This document shows positions 1 to 8,334 of a stretch of DNA of 53,935 nt, in pieces; the first letter of the stretch is position 1; every line of letters begins with the position of its first letter. The DNA is from Nitrospirota bacterium (GTDB lineage: Bacteria; Nitrospirota; Nitrospiria; Nitrospirales; Nitrospiraceae). A model generated the notes under the pieces. That model saw only the letters and a program-made list of their open reading frames with translations. It had not been told where the DNA came from and searched no databases. Where the stretch lies: NCBI GenBank assembly GCA_040757595.1, contig JBFLWP010000022.1:1-53935 (forward strand), read 5' to 3'. The position numbers and the translations under genes are program-made.

Positions 1-2
1 TT

Positions 3-113
3 CAGCGCCTCGCCGACCTTGAGGATCGCTTCGAGTCGGCGTTGCTCACCAAGAGCCTCAAGGAGGAGCGTTTCCTCACCCTCGATGAGGTCACCAAGCG
101 TCTGGGCTTGTGA
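3..113 (+). CDS. Antitoxin of RelE/ParE-type pair, 3' end only
   Basis: Only the last 36 codons lie in the window; the gene starts before base 1. The visible tail is highly charged, with the pattern KEERFLTLDEV near the end, as in RelB/ParD-like antitoxin C-termini that wrap the toxin. Its TGA overlaps the GTG start of the next gene (sequence GTGA), the usual antitoxin-first translational coupling. The function rests mainly on this neighbour, because the N-terminal DNA-binding part is not visible. Confidence 0.6.
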   Translation, partial: QRLADLEDRFESALLTKSLKEERFLTLDEVTKRLGL

Positions 114-403
114 GCTACGGACTGGAGCTCTCTGAAGTGGTCTATGCCAGGCTGGAAGACCTGGGTGCCAGCGATGCCAAACGGCTCCGACAGGTCTTCC
201 TGAAGATCCTGAGTCTCCGCCGTTCACCACGTCCTCCCGATTCCGAACAACTGAGCCACTTCACCTACCGGGGCCTGGCCGGCTTCCGTGCCACCCAAGG
301 CGAATACCGGATCATCTACGCGATCGACGAGAAGGCCAAGATCGTCAAGATCGCCCGGATTCTCCACCGCGACCGCGACTACCGCGAGCTCGATCAACTG
401 TAA
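110..403 (+). CDS. RelE/ParE-family toxin
   Basis: This 97-residue protein has the size and C-terminal pattern of the RelE/ParE superfamily: GEYRIIYAID followed by IVKIARILHRDRDY, giving the strand and terminal His/Arg/Asp-Tyr region typical of RelE-like ribosome-dependent mRNA interferases. Family members either cleave translated mRNA (RelE) or poison gyrase (ParE); the sequence alone does not separate these. The start is GTG, overlapping the stop of the upstream antitoxin by four bases, so the two are translated together. It ends 15 bases before the convergent response regulator at 419. Confidence 0.85.
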   Translation: MSYGLELSEVVYARLEDLGASDAKRLRQVFLKILSLRRSPRPPDSEQLSHFTYRGLAGFRATQGEYRIIYAIDEKAKIVKIARILHRDRDYRELDQL

Positions 404-418
404 AAGACCTGCCCCCTC

Positions 419-823
419 TCATCCCCGTTGACTTGACGATCCCAAAACCTCACGGACTTTGGAACGTAAGGCATCCGGCGAACAGGGCTTGGGAAGAAAG
501 GCGCTGTCCTCCTTCGAGTTGGGGCCCGTTGCCGGGAGGCCAGCCTCATCGCTGGAGAGGTAAAGGACCTGAATCTGTGGACGGAGGGCGCGCACACGAG
601 TGGCAAGCTCTCGGCCGTTCATGTCGGGCATGTGGATGTCCGTGAGGAGGAGGTGGATGGGGCCTAGGTGTTGCTGGCACAGGTCCAGGGCACGGCCGGC
701 GTCGTTTCCTTCCAGCACCGTGTACCCAGCCTTTGTGAGGATGCTTGAGAGCAACCGCCGGACGAGGGGCTCATCATCGATGACGAGGATAGTCTCAGCC
801 TCTGAGGGAGTGGACTCTGGCAT
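419..823 (-). CDS. Stand-alone response regulator receiver protein
   Basis: This 134-residue protein is a single CheY-like receiver domain. It shows the acidic pair in ILVIDDEPLVRRLL, the phosphoacceptor Asp in LLLTDIHMPDMNG, and the conserved Lys in FLPKPCSPDAL. No output domain follows, so it presumably passes phosphate or a binding signal to another protein. An upstream in-frame extension exists, but the ATG at 823 is preceded by GGGAGGAGG at ideal spacing, so I start there. It is divergent from the XRE regulator at 970, and both start from the AT-rich region between them. No kinase partner is adjacent; the nearest is the hybrid kinase at 3.4 kb. Confidence 0.9.
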   Translation of the reverse strand: MPESTPSEAETILVIDDEPLVRRLLSSILTKAGYTVLEGNDAGRALDLCQQHLGPIHLLLTDIHMPDMNGRELATRVRALRPQIQVLYLSSDEAGLPATGPNSKEDSAFLPKPCSPDALRSKVREVLGSSSQRG

Positions 824-969
824 CGGATTCCTCCTCCCGTGCGTCCCGGTCTGGGAGGCGACTGGTTCGCAGGAGGTTGGATACGAAAGGCAATATATAC
901 TACTATACAAACTAAATAAAGGCATATATACGGTTTTTCCGCCTGCTGGTTGTTGCCATACTCTCCGGC
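824..969. promoter_or_regulatory. AT-rich divergent promoter region with direct repeats
   Basis: Between the receiver gene (minus) and the XRE regulator (plus) lies a patch far richer in A+T than its surroundings. It contains two near-identical direct repeats, AAAGGCAATATATAC at 886-900 and AAAGGCATATATAC at 918-931, 32 bases apart (about three helical turns). Repeats like this on one face of the helix suit an operator for the adjacent XRE protein. Exact -10 and -35 boxes are ambiguous because several TATA-like hexamers overlap. Confidence 0.5.
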
Positions 970-1305
970 ATGTCTGGAGGGTCTATGGGTACCAGGGAGC
1001 AGCTCGGCAGGCGGATCAGGGACCTGAGGAAGAAGCGAGGGCTCACTCAGGAGCGATTAGCCGAAGCCGCCAGTGTGGATGTGAAGTATCTTGGAAGCAT
1101 CGAGCGCGGGCGGGAAAATCCGACGATTGGGACTCTTGAGAAGCTTGCCAATACCCTTTCCGTGAAGATGCATCAAATTCTTGACTGTGAGCACGAGGTC
1201 ACGGGGAAGAGGTTGTTGCAGAGACGCATCGCCCAGGTGCTTCGCGAATGTGATGAGAGGGAGCTGCAGATCATTCTCAGGCTTGTCCGGTCCATCAAGG
1301 ACTAG
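970..1305 (+). CDS. XRE-family transcriptional regulator
   Basis: This 111-residue protein has a classical lambda-repressor-type helix-turn-helix at residues 12-66: RIRDLRKKRGLTQERLAEAA, then VDVKYLGSIERGRENPTIGTL. The C-terminal 40 residues (RLLQRRIAQVLRECDERELQ onward) look helical and may dimerise. A second ATG at 985 sits just after a GGAGGG run and could be the real start. It is divergent from the receiver gene and probably regulates the shared AT-rich region. The PIN-domain gene follows 156 bases later on the same strand, with no recognisable feature in between. Confidence 0.85.
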   Translation: MSGGSMGTREQLGRRIRDLRKKRGLTQERLAEAASVDVKYLGSIERGRENPTIGTLEKLANTLSVKMHQILDCEHEVTGKRLLQRRIAQVLRECDERELQIILRLVRSIKD

Positions 1306-1461
1306 CTCCGCCCTTACGCTCTGTCTTGGCGGTGCGTCGGCAGACTCGAGCATGCCTTCTTTTCGAGTTGCCAACGCCCTCCCAGCCTTCTATCCTAAGG
1401 GCAACGGGGGGAAGGGCCTGCTGGAGGCAACGCTGTTGGCTGTCTATCGGAAGTAGTCACT

Positions 1462-1935
1462 GTGCGGCTCAAGTTGTATCTTGATACATCGGTCCTTGGG
1501 GCCATCTGTGATCCTGGCCCGGAAGAACGGCTGACGGCTACTCGCCGCATCCTGGACGGACTCAAGGCGGGCTCCTGGGAGGGATATATTTCAGCGCTCG
1601 TCCTCGAAGAGGTATCGAGAGCCCATGTGTCTTTACGACGGAAGATTGCGGCAGAGCTGGAGAAGAGCCCTTTGACGGTGCTGGAGGAATCGGAAGAAAG
1701 CGTGGCGCTTGCCCAGGCCTACATTGAAGCAACCGCGATCCCGTCTGATTATGAAGACGATGCCAGACATATCGCCATTGCGACGCTCAATGACATCAGC
1801 GTGATCGTCTCGTGGAATTTTCGTCACATGGTCAATGTCGAACGGAAGCGGCGGATCAACAGCGTCAATCTGCGCGAAGGGTTCCCGCTCATTGATATTG
1901 TGTCACCCTGGGAGGTCAGCGATGAAGAAGCGTGA
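1462..1935 (+). CDS. PIN-domain ribonuclease, putative toxin
   Basis: This 157-residue protein starts with GTG and shows the PIN fold: LYLDTSVLGAICD at the N-terminus carries the first metal-binding Asp. The C-terminal block DYEDDARHIAIATL followed by ISVIVSWNFRHMVN carries the later acidic residues and the WNF/H element usual in VapC-like PIN nucleases. These enzymes cleave RNA with Mg or Mn. It overlaps a small downstream gene at 1922 by 14 bases, a toxin-first arrangement. The target RNA cannot be read from sequence. Confidence 0.8.
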   Translation: MRLKLYLDTSVLGAICDPGPEERLTATRRILDGLKAGSWEGYISALVLEEVSRAHVSLRRKIAAELEKSPLTVLEESEESVALAQAYIEATAIPSDYEDDARHIAIATLNDISVIVSWNFRHMVNVERKRRINSVNLREGFPLIDIVSPWEVSDEEA

Positions 1936-2110
1936 GGCGGAAGCAGAACCGTGGGAGACGCCTTCCTTGGAATGGATTCATCGGGTGCGGCGTGAACGCC
2001 AAGCGGAACGCCGGGGCCGCCCGATCGTTCCCCTATCCAGGAAGGAGACAGAGCGGCTGGCCAAGGAGTACGGGCTGAAGGTCGTGCGGCCGGTCACCGC
2101 GAATCAGTAG
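1922..2110 (+). CDS. Small charged protein, putative antitoxin of the PIN toxin
   Basis: This is a 62-residue, very charged protein (MKKREAEAEPWETPSLEWI, then RRERQAERRGRPI). I chose the ATG at 1922 because GGGAGG lies six bases upstream; a longer in-frame reading has no such site. It overlaps the end of the PIN gene, so the two are translationally coupled. The toxin-then-small-partner order and the size suggest an antitoxin. No ribbon-helix-helix or AbrB motif is obvious, so this role is inferred from context only. No gene is evident from 2111 to 2294. Confidence 0.6.
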   Translation: MKKREAEAEPWETPSLEWIHRVRRERQAERRGRPIVPLSRKETERLAKEYGLKVVRPVTANQ

Positions 2111-2294
2111 CGGCACCGCGCCCTGGTGCAGGATTGCAGCTCCTTCAATGGGAGTCTGGAAAGGGCCATCGTTGAGTGTGGCCGGCACTGCCCCGATAAC
2201 GATCGGGAAGTCCCTGTCGCTCGAACGCGTTACCGGGAAATGGACCGCAACCGCGGCTTCGCGCCGCTCCGTCGAGACTCGTCTATCGTGCAAC

Positions 2295-2576
2295 CTAGGC
2301 CTTTGGCCAGTACCGACCGAGCATCTTCTCTGAAATCTCGATTTCGCCGGTTGTCGCTCGCGCAAACACCCGGACCTCTTCAAGGATACGGGTGATCTCT
2401 TCGTCCATCATGCCAAGTTCCCGCAAGAAGTTCCCGAGCTCCACTTCTCCCCTGCATGGCTGAGCGCCCTTGAGGTGCTCGCCAGCATCCTGGCCCACAA
2501 AGGCGACCCAATAGGTCGGAACGCCCGCCTGAGGCGCTCCCAGGGAGCGGGAGATGGTGAGGTCTCCTTTGGCCAT
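2295..2576 (-). CDS. Hypothetical protein
   Basis: This 93-residue protein is not one I recognise. It has a mixed alpha/beta-looking N-terminal half (GVPTYWVAFVGQDAGEHL) and a helical acidic C-terminal half (MMDEEITRILEEVRVFARA, then GEIEISEKMLGRYW). The composition looks like real coding sequence, but no strong ribosome-binding site precedes the ATG at 2576, so the start is uncertain. It is convergent with the PIN pair and divergent from the receiver gene at 2823. The 246 bases between 2577 and 2822 show no convincing gene. Confidence 0.45.
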   Translation of the reverse strand: MAKGDLTISRSLGAPQAGVPTYWVAFVGQDAGEHLKGAQPCRGEVELGNFLRELGMMDEEITRILEEVRVFARATTGEIEISEKMLGRYWPKA

Positions 2577-2822
2577 AAGAGGGCTGCAGCTCGCTTCAGA
2601 CTATCAAGTTGCATGCCATGCCGAACAGAAAGGAATGGAGAGCAACAGACATGGCCTCTTCTTTTAAAGCTTGACACATTACGGCCCTGGCAAGCCACCG
2701 GAGACATACCGCGATCCCGGAGAACCTCTCATGGCACCCCGTCTGTTCTTCAATCGGCTTTGGTCGGAAGGCCTTCCAGCCGATACCGCTTTAAGGCAGG
2801 AAGATGGGGAAGGAGGCTTCGC

Positions 2823-3374
2823 ATGGTCGCAGTACTGGTCAATGGACAGGGTGCCAGTCGGGTTCCTGGAGTCCCGGCTCTCTTTGAGTCCGAGCCGGCG
2901 CTGCAACCTTCTGTTCCTGCCGCGCCGATGTCTCCTCCATCGTCCCTGGGGGCGGCACCGTATCAGTGTGCGGGGTCGGACCGTGGCAAGAAAACCATCC
3001 TGCTGGCCGAGGACCAGCCGGGCCTCCAGCGGTTCCTGCGGATCGTGCTGACCAACGCAGGGTATCGGGTGCTTTCTGCGTATCATGCAACCCAAGCCGT
3101 TCACATTGCGCAGGAGTACCAAGGTCCCATTGATCTTCTACTGACTGACATCTTCATGCCCGATATCTCCGGGGTGGAACTGGCCGTCGGCATGCGGATG
3201 CGGCACCCCGAAATCAAGATCCTCTACATCTCCGGGGTCGTGGATCGGTCAGCCGTTTTTCGTCCAGAGACAGATCGCACCATACGATTCCTCCAGAAAC
3301 CCGTTTCCACTGAAACTCTGCTTGAGACCGTGCGAGCACTTCTCTGGACGGTGCCTGAAGAAGACGTGGTATGA
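2823..3374 (+). CDS. Single-domain response regulator with N-terminal extension
   Basis: This 183-residue protein has about 60 low-complexity residues (Pro/Ser/Ala rich) followed by one receiver domain. The domain shows TILLAEDQPGLQRFL (acidic pocket), LLLTDIFMPDISG (phosphoacceptor Asp), ILYISG and FLQKPVSTETLL (conserved Lys). The ATG at 2823 has GGAGG seven bases upstream; the longer open frame back to 2475 lacks this. No output domain is present. The downstream hybrid kinase (3438-6362) is convergent, and its own receiver domain has closely similar motifs, so the two may share signals (inference). Confidence 0.85.
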   Translation: MVAVLVNGQGASRVPGVPALFESEPALQPSVPAAPMSPPSSLGAAPYQCAGSDRGKKTILLAEDQPGLQRFLRIVLTNAGYRVLSAYHATQAVHIAQEYQGPIDLLLTDIFMPDISGVELAVGMRMRHPEIKILYISGVVDRSAVFRPETDRTIRFLQKPVSTETLLETVRALLWTVPEEDVV

Positions 3375-3437
3375 ACCGCCCTTCCCTGCTCCACCCTCCT
3401 CTGTCGGAATGATGAACGGATCGGGAAGCAAGGCTTC

Positions 3438-6362
3438 TCAGGATCCCGGCTGGTCAAGGACGGCGCGGACCTTGGAGGCGAGCGTCTCCTGGGTAAAGGG
3501 CTTCTGGAGAAACGCCGTGCCCGGATCAATGATGCCGTGGTGCACGATGGATTCGCTCCCGTACCCGGACATGTAGAGGACGCGGAGATCGGGGCGGCTG
3601 GACGTGAGGCGCTCGGCAAGCTCGGGGCCGCTCATCTGAGGCATGACCACGTCGGCCAGCAAAAGGTGGATCGGCCCTTCATGGGAGTTGCTCACGAGGA
3701 GGGCTTCAAATCCGTGCCGGGCCGCAAGCACCGTGTAGCCGAGCGCGGCCAGCTCCGTTGAGACGAGCTCGCGGATAGCCGGCTCGTCTTCTACGAGAAG
3801 GATCGTCTCCGTGCCGCGGGGTATGACTCGGACGGAAGGCTTCTCGTGGATCGGGGAGACCTCCTCATTGACCCGCGGGAGATAGATTTTGAATGTCGTG
3901 CCCCGTCCTGGCTCGCTGTACACAAAGATATACCCACCGCTCTGCTTCACGATCCCATAGACCGATGAGAGCCCCAGGCCCGTACCCTTGCCCTGGGTTT
4001 TGGTCGTGAAGAAGGGCTCAAAGATGCGCGCTTGGGTCGCGGCATCCATTCCCACCCCGGTATCGCTCACGGCCAGCATCACATACGGCCCTGGAACAAC
4101 GACTTGCCCCCGCCGCTGCGGTTCGGTCATCTCGATATTTGTAGTCTCAATCGTGACTCGTCCGCCCTGCGGCATGGCATCGCGCGCATTGGCAGCCAGG
4201 TTCATGAGAACCTGCTCTACCTGCCCCTGGTCGGCCTTGACTGCACCAAGATTCGGGGCCAGGGAAACCGCTAAATCAATGTCCTCGCCCAGGAGCCGGC
4301 GGATCATCCCGCCGATGCCGCCGATGACGGCATTCAGATCAAGGACCCTTGGGTCAAGGACCTGCTTGCGGCTGAAGGCCAGAAGCTGGCGCACGAGGAG
4401 ACCCGCGCTCTCCGCCGCCTGTCTGATCTGCCCGAGGTTTGTCGCCACCGTGCGGTCCTGTCCGAATTGCTCCCGCAAGAGCTCGCCATACCCCTGGATC
4501 ACCATCAGGAGGTTGTTGAAGTCGTGAGCCAGGCCTCCGGCGAGCCTCCCGATCGCCTCCATTTTCTGCGACTGGCGCAGCTCCTCCTCCAGTTCAGCTT
4601 GCCGCTCACGGCGAAGGTAGCTGTCATAGAGCACGCCGATGGCCTGGGTGAGGATCTCAATTGCGGCCTGTTCCGCCCCGGTGTATCCGCCCGGCCGATT
4701 CGCGACTCCGATCATGCCCACAACCTCTGACCCTCGGAGGATGGGGACCCCCAGGAAGTGACGCAGCGGCGGGTGGCCTGGGGGGAGTCCCCCTGAGCGG
4801 GGATCGGTCCCTGGCTCATTGGCAATGACCACCGTACCAGTCGTGATGATGCGTCCAAAGAGATTCTCCAGGTTGGTGAACTCCAGGTACCCTTTCTCCT
4901 CGTACGTGCGCATCGCGCGTTCATAGAACTCGCGGTTGACAGCAGCGTTCCAGACGATGCCCTCGTGCGCGAGAACCCGCAGCACCGGCCCCTCCATAAC
5001 CACGCCGATGAATCCGTACTCGCTCTCCGTCAGACGCAACGCGCCACGGAGGAGTCTCGTGCTCGCCTCCCGCCAATCACCGTTCTCATAAAACGCGGTC
5101 ATGGTCTCGCTGATGAGCTGCAACTGGCTGGTTTTGGCGTGGAGCGAGGCTTCGGCGCGCTTGCGCTCCGTGATGTCTTGGATGGTGCCGAAGATGCGGC
5201 GGGGCTGGCCGGACTCATCCCGCATGACATGTCCCCGGCTATGGACAACCCGAATCTCGCCGTCGGGCCGCACCACGCGGTATTCCACGTCGGGACCCGG
5301 CCCGCCCCGAAGCGCTTCCGTCACAGCGCGGATAATGATGCCCCGATCTTCGGGATGGATGAATTCCTGGAACTGGGCGAAATGGAGGAGGCGTTCGTGC
5401 GGCCGGAGTCCGAAGATGCGGTAGGTTTCGTCCGACCAGGTGAGAAGATCGCTCGCGAGGTCGCGCTCCCAGTAGCCCAGGTGCGCGATGCGCTGGGCTT
5501 CGCCCAACTTCCGCTCGCTTTCCTTGAGCGCATCCTCTGCGCGCTTGCGCTCGGTCACGTCGCGCGTGATGCTCAGGACCGACGCAATCCGGCCAGCGCC
5601 ATCTCTAAGGGGGGCCGCCTGGGTCTCCAGCGATCGCAGGGTTCCGCGGAGCCCAATGATCCGAAATTGGAGAGTTCCCGGCCGGCCCTGCATCACGGAG
5701 TCATGCAGGGCTTGGAACGCCGGGCGGTCTTCAGGATGCACCAGGCGGATGACCGGGCGTCCGATCACCGCCTCGGGGGAGTCGGCTTCCACCATGGAAA
5801 GGCCCGCCGGGTTCATCTCCAGGAGCGTACCGTCCGGTGCGACCACCTTCACGCATTCGGGTTCGCTTCCGATGATTGCGCGGAGCCGTGCCTCACTCTC
5901 CCGGAGCGCCTCTTCCGTCCGCTGCTGCTCCGAACGAATCTGCTTGATGAGGAAGAGAACCAGCGACGCCACCACCGCGGAGATGCAAGCGGCGGTCAAG
6001 GGGTAGTCCCAGGCGAGCCGCCCATGGATGAGGTAGCTCATGGGAAGGCTCATGAGCACGGACAGGGCGACGGCAATCCAGAGGAAGTGCCAGAGATTGA
6101 TGCGGGAGAGTCTGCTGAGGAGGAAGGAGGCCGGATGCGTCCGACGCGGTGAGGAGGTCACGGGGTCACCGCTCGTTCCGGCTCCTGGCGACAAGACCGG
6201 CCTGTCTTGCGGAAAGCCATGCGCCTGTCCTTCATGCGCAGGTATGTAGGTGAGGAAATGTAGGGGAATATATCCCAATACGATGGTGGAGCGCAATCTG
6301 CTCGAACGCCATCGGATGCTTAAGGATGGAGGGTACGAGGGGCCACGCGCTTCAGTTGCCAC
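3438..6362 (-). CDS. Hybrid histidine kinase: 2 TM, PAS-PAS-GAF-HisKA-HATPase-REC
   Basis: This 974-residue membrane sensor has hydrophobic segments at about 91-112 and 121-139. Two PAS/PAC units follow (about 150-410; ITRDVTERKRAE and IQDITERKRAE mark their ends), then a GAF domain (about 415-590). The HisKA H-box is GRLAGGLAHDFNNLL, and the ATP-binding domain has NLAANARDAMPQGG, DTGVGMD and GKGTGLGLSSVYGIV. A C-terminal receiver shows ILLVEDEPAIREL, LLLADVVMPQMSG and FLQKPF. It autophosphorylates and can pass phosphate to its own Asp. The first 67 codons look non-coding in character, so an internal start such as GTG at 6161 is plausible. It is divergent from the LuxR-type gene at 6433. Confidence 0.9.
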   Translation of the reverse strand: MATEARGPSYPPSLSIRWRSSRLRSTIVLGYIPLHFLTYIPAHEGQAHGFPQDRPVLSPGAGTSGDPVTSSPRRTHPASFLLSRLSRINLWHFLWIAVALSVLMSLPMSYLIHGRLAWDYPLTAACISAVVASLVLFLIKQIRSEQQRTEEALRESEARLRAIIGSEPECVKVVAPDGTLLEMNPAGLSMVEADSPEAVIGRPVIRLVHPEDRPAFQALHDSVMQGRPGTLQFRIIGLRGTLRSLETQAAPLRDGAGRIASVLSITRDVTERKRAEDALKESERKLGEAQRIAHLGYWERDLASDLLTWSDETYRIFGLRPHERLLHFAQFQEFIHPEDRGIIIRAVTEALRGGPGPDVEYRVVRPDGEIRVVHSRGHVMRDESGQPRRIFGTIQDITERKRAEASLHAKTSQLQLISETMTAFYENGDWREASTRLLRGALRLTESEYGFIGVVMEGPVLRVLAHEGIVWNAAVNREFYERAMRTYEEKGYLEFTNLENLFGRIITTGTVVIANEPGTDPRSGGLPPGHPPLRHFLGVPILRGSEVVGMIGVANRPGGYTGAEQAAIEILTQAIGVLYDSYLRRERQAELEEELRQSQKMEAIGRLAGGLAHDFNNLLMVIQGYGELLREQFGQDRTVATNLGQIRQAAESAGLLVRQLLAFSRKQVLDPRVLDLNAVIGGIGGMIRRLLGEDIDLAVSLAPNLGAVKADQGQVEQVLMNLAANARDAMPQGGRVTIETTNIEMTEPQRRGQVVVPGPYVMLAVSDTGVGMDAATQARIFEPFFTTKTQGKGTGLGLSSVYGIVKQSGGYIFVYSEPGRGTTFKIYLPRVNEEVSPIHEKPSVRVIPRGTETILLVEDEPAIRELVSTELAALGYTVLAARHGFEALLVSNSHEGPIHLLLADVVMPQMSGPELAERLTSSRPDLRVLYMSGYGSESIVHHGIIDPGTAFLQKPFTQETLASKVRAVLDQPGS

Positions 6363-6432
6363 GAAAATCGATCCGCGTGACCCAGATCGTGCGGTTGTGT
6401 ATCATGGCCGGCTTGATACCAGGAGGCAGGAT

Positions 6433-6681
6433 ATGCCCAAAATAAAGCCGCTCACGCCGCGTGAGCGCCAAGTACTCCAAAGAGTGGCCCGGGGCCTGAG
6501 CAATCGGGAAGTGGGGGAGCGGTTGGGAATAAGCGTACGGACTGCTGAGGTGCACCGGTTCAATATTATGAGAAAGCTCCGAACTCGGAATGTGGCTCAG
6601 TTGCTACGGGCAGCGCTCAAACGGAGGCTGGTGACGATCAAGGATCTCCTCCCACCCATCAAGCGACGGAGAAGGTCCTGA
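6433..6681 (+). CDS. LuxR-type HTH protein without a receiver domain
   Basis: This 82-residue protein is almost entirely a GerE/LuxR DNA-binding domain: LTPRERQVLQRVARGLSNRE, VGERLGISVRTAEVHRFNIM and RKLRTRNVAQLLRAAL cover all four helices. The ATG at 6433 is preceded by AGGAGG at six bases; a longer frame back to 6250 reads through non-coding-like sequence. Normally this domain is fused to a phosphoreceiver. Here it stands alone, divergent from a hybrid kinase, so it may be constitutive or act in complex with a separate receiver (inference). It ends three bases before the convergent degenerate receiver gene. Confidence 0.85.
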   Translation: MPKIKPLTPRERQVLQRVARGLSNREVGERLGISVRTAEVHRFNIMRKLRTRNVAQLLRAALKRRLVTIKDLLPPIKRRRRS

Positions 6682-6684
6682 CGA

Positions 6685-7299
6685 CTATCCTCCACCGCGT
6701 GCCAGCGTCTCCCGGATGATCTGAAGCAGCTTGTGAAAACTTACGCCCTTCTGAACGAAGGGCGCGTCTGGGGGCAGACGATCTAAGGCGATCAGCAGCT
6801 CGCGGGGATAGCCTGACCAATAGAGTATTCTTATGTCTCCGTGAATCCGGGCAAGCTCTGCAGCCAGGTCGGAGGCCAGGAATCCCTCAGGCTCTGGCAC
6901 CGTCAGGAGGAGGTGGATCGGGTCTGCATGACTCAGCGCGAGCGCCAGCGCCTGGGTCGCGTCCCCGGCGGTCAAGACGGTATAGCCGGAGCGCTGGAGG
7001 ATCGCTTCGATGACTTTCTGCACCTGTGGCTCAGGGTCGAGAACCAGAATCGTTTTGGCTTCTGAGCGGTGTGATCCCGAAGCTACAAGCGTGCGGGCAA
7101 GACAACGGCGCTCTCTCGTCCGACGATCCCCGAGCCGATGGTCCCCTCTGCGCCGCTCGCAGATGCGGCGCTCAAGGCCTGCCCAGCTTGTGGCGGAAGA
7201 TTCCCTCGACCGCCGATCATGGGACCGCCGGTCGCCTCCCCGGCGATCAGCTTGTCTGCGATCGTCCCGGCGTCGTTCCTCGATAGGAGCCGACCCCAT
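6685..7299 (-). CDS. Degenerate receiver-domain protein with Arg/Asp-rich linker
   Basis: This 204-residue protein has about 65 residues of repeated RR-x-DRR units (ERRRDDRRQADRRGGDRR and similar), then a receiver-like fold. The fold has lost key residues: the acidic pair is LDPEP instead of DDEP, and the expected LLLTD-MP block reads LLLTVPEPEGF, so the phosphoacceptor Asp is Val. The Lys is kept (FVQKG). It should not be phosphorylated in the normal way and may act as a constitutive or ligand-bound pseudo-receiver. The basic linker could bind nucleic acid or membrane (inference). The start at 7299 has AAGG upstream; the longer frame runs into a transposase remnant. Confidence 0.75.
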   Translation of the reverse strand: MGSAPIEERRRDDRRQADRRGGDRRSHDRRSRESSATSWAGLERRICERRRGDHRLGDRRTRERRCLARTLVASGSHRSEAKTILVLDPEPQVQKVIEAILQRSGYTVLTAGDATQALALALSHADPIHLLLTVPEPEGFLASDLAAELARIHGDIRILYWSGYPRELLIALDRLPPDAPFVQKGVSFHKLLQIIRETLARGGG

Positions 7300-7384
7300 G
7301 CATGACCTTGAGGCCCGAAGCTTGGTGCGCGTTCGGCGAGAAGCTAACCTGATAGGCGGATTATCGTAACATCGGCCGACCGAA

Positions 7385-7552
7385 TCAAGAGGGTAGCACG
7401 TAATCCCGCTTGAAGCTCCCGAAGAACGCTTCGGCGATGCCATTCGACTCCGGGCTGCGTCGGGGCGTGTGGCGCGCGATCAGCCTCGTCGCCTGGACGA
7501 CCGGGCGAAACCGATGCGAGGTGAGCGCGTGGGGCTCGGGCTGGTTCTTGTC
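7385..7552 (-). pseudogene. IS3-family transposase fragment (C-terminal)
   Basis: Read on the minus strand, this stretch encodes LTSHRFRPVVQATRLIARH, then RRSPESNGIAEAFFGSFKRD and YVLPS before a stop. This matches the conserved RSP-x-SNG-xAEAF-x-x-FKRDYV block near the C-terminus of IS3/IS2-type OrfB integrases. No start, upstream DDE residues or terminal repeats remain, so it is a scar. Reads into the regulator at 6685-7299 would give a false N-terminal extension of that gene. Confidence 0.75.
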
Positions 7553-7609
7553 ATGATGAAATCATCGATCAGCAGTTGTTACCCTCTCTGTTGCCCTCTC
7601 TTCAGGGTA

Positions 7610-7815
7610 TTACCCTTTCTTCTTCCAAGCCGCTCCGGGACCACGGCCCAGGCATTTCACACGCCTGCCTTGCGCAGATCACGGAGGACCTTGCGCACCA
7701 TGTCCCGGCTCACGCCCGGACAGGCACGCTCGACATCGGCAAGCGTAAATTCGCCGGGAAACGCCATGATGGCCTGTGCGATGAGGTCGGTCTTGGCCCC
7801 ACGGAGACTTTTCAC
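7610..7815 (-). pseudogene. Frameshifted winged-helix DNA-binding protein
   Basis: Starting from a GTG at 7815, the reading frame gives LRGAKTDLIAQAIMAFPGEF, TLADVERACPGVSRDMVRKV and LRDLRKAG, a helix-turn-helix pattern. It then stops, but a one-base shift continues with RVKCLGRGPGAAWKKKG to a stop at 7610, which completes the wing. One C appears to be missing around GGCGTG. The combined product of about 68 residues resembles the small winged-helix modules found as C-terminal domains in some Fic-like and regulatory proteins. It may be a true pseudogene or a sequencing slip. Confidence 0.55.
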
Positions 7816-7888
7816 GAAAAATCGCCTTTGGATGCCCCGCCCGGCAGGGCGGGGAGGAAAAAGGCGGCTGCCGGAGGCAGCACGGATC

Positions 7889-8334
7889 ATGGAAAGTGGT
7901 GGCATGGCGACCCGGCGAGCCAGCCACTGCGTCTATGACACGCGCTACCACCTGGTCTGGGCGCCCAAGTACCGCAAGTGGGTTCTTCAGGGAGAGGTGC
8001 GAGAACGGGTGCGGGAGCTGTTTCTGGAGATTGCCTGGCATCAGGGGTTTGAGATGGAAGAGTTGGAAGTCGTAAAGGCCATGTGCATGGGTTTCTGAGC
8101 TTTCCTCCGAAATACTCGATCGGGCAGGGAGTGGGGCTGTTCAAGGCGGTCAGTGCACGAGAGATTCGGGAGGAATTTCCCGGAGTACGCAAGCAGCTGT
8201 GGGGCGGGGAGTTTTGGGAAGAAGGGTATTTTGTGCGGACGGTGGGAGACAAGGTGACGGCCGATGTGATCAAGAAATACATTCGGTTTCATGAGGCGAA
8301 GAAGATTGGCGCTGAACAATTAGACCTCTTCTAG
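7889..8334 (+). pseudogene. tnpA: IS200-type Y1 transposase, frameshifted at the HUH motif
   Basis: The first part reads ASHCVYDTRYHLVWAPKYRK, the hallmark N-terminus of IS200/IS605 TnpA. The second part, in another frame, reads HGFLSFPPKYSIGQ, then LFKAVSAREIREEFPGVRKQ and GGEFWEEGYFVRTVGDKVTA to the end QLDLF. The join is at about 8078, where AAGGCCATGTGCATG appears to lack one A of AAG-GAC-CAT-GTG-CAT. The missing base falls exactly at the catalytic His-Val-His (HUH) motif, so as written there is no functional protein. A single repaired base would restore a normal gene of about 148 codons. Confidence 0.85.

Noticed and set aside
4965-6152. Long plus-strand frame (395 codons) opposite the hybrid kinase
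   Set aside because: It is the complementary shadow of a gene with unmistakable kinase motifs in GC-rich DNA; its own product shows no family features.
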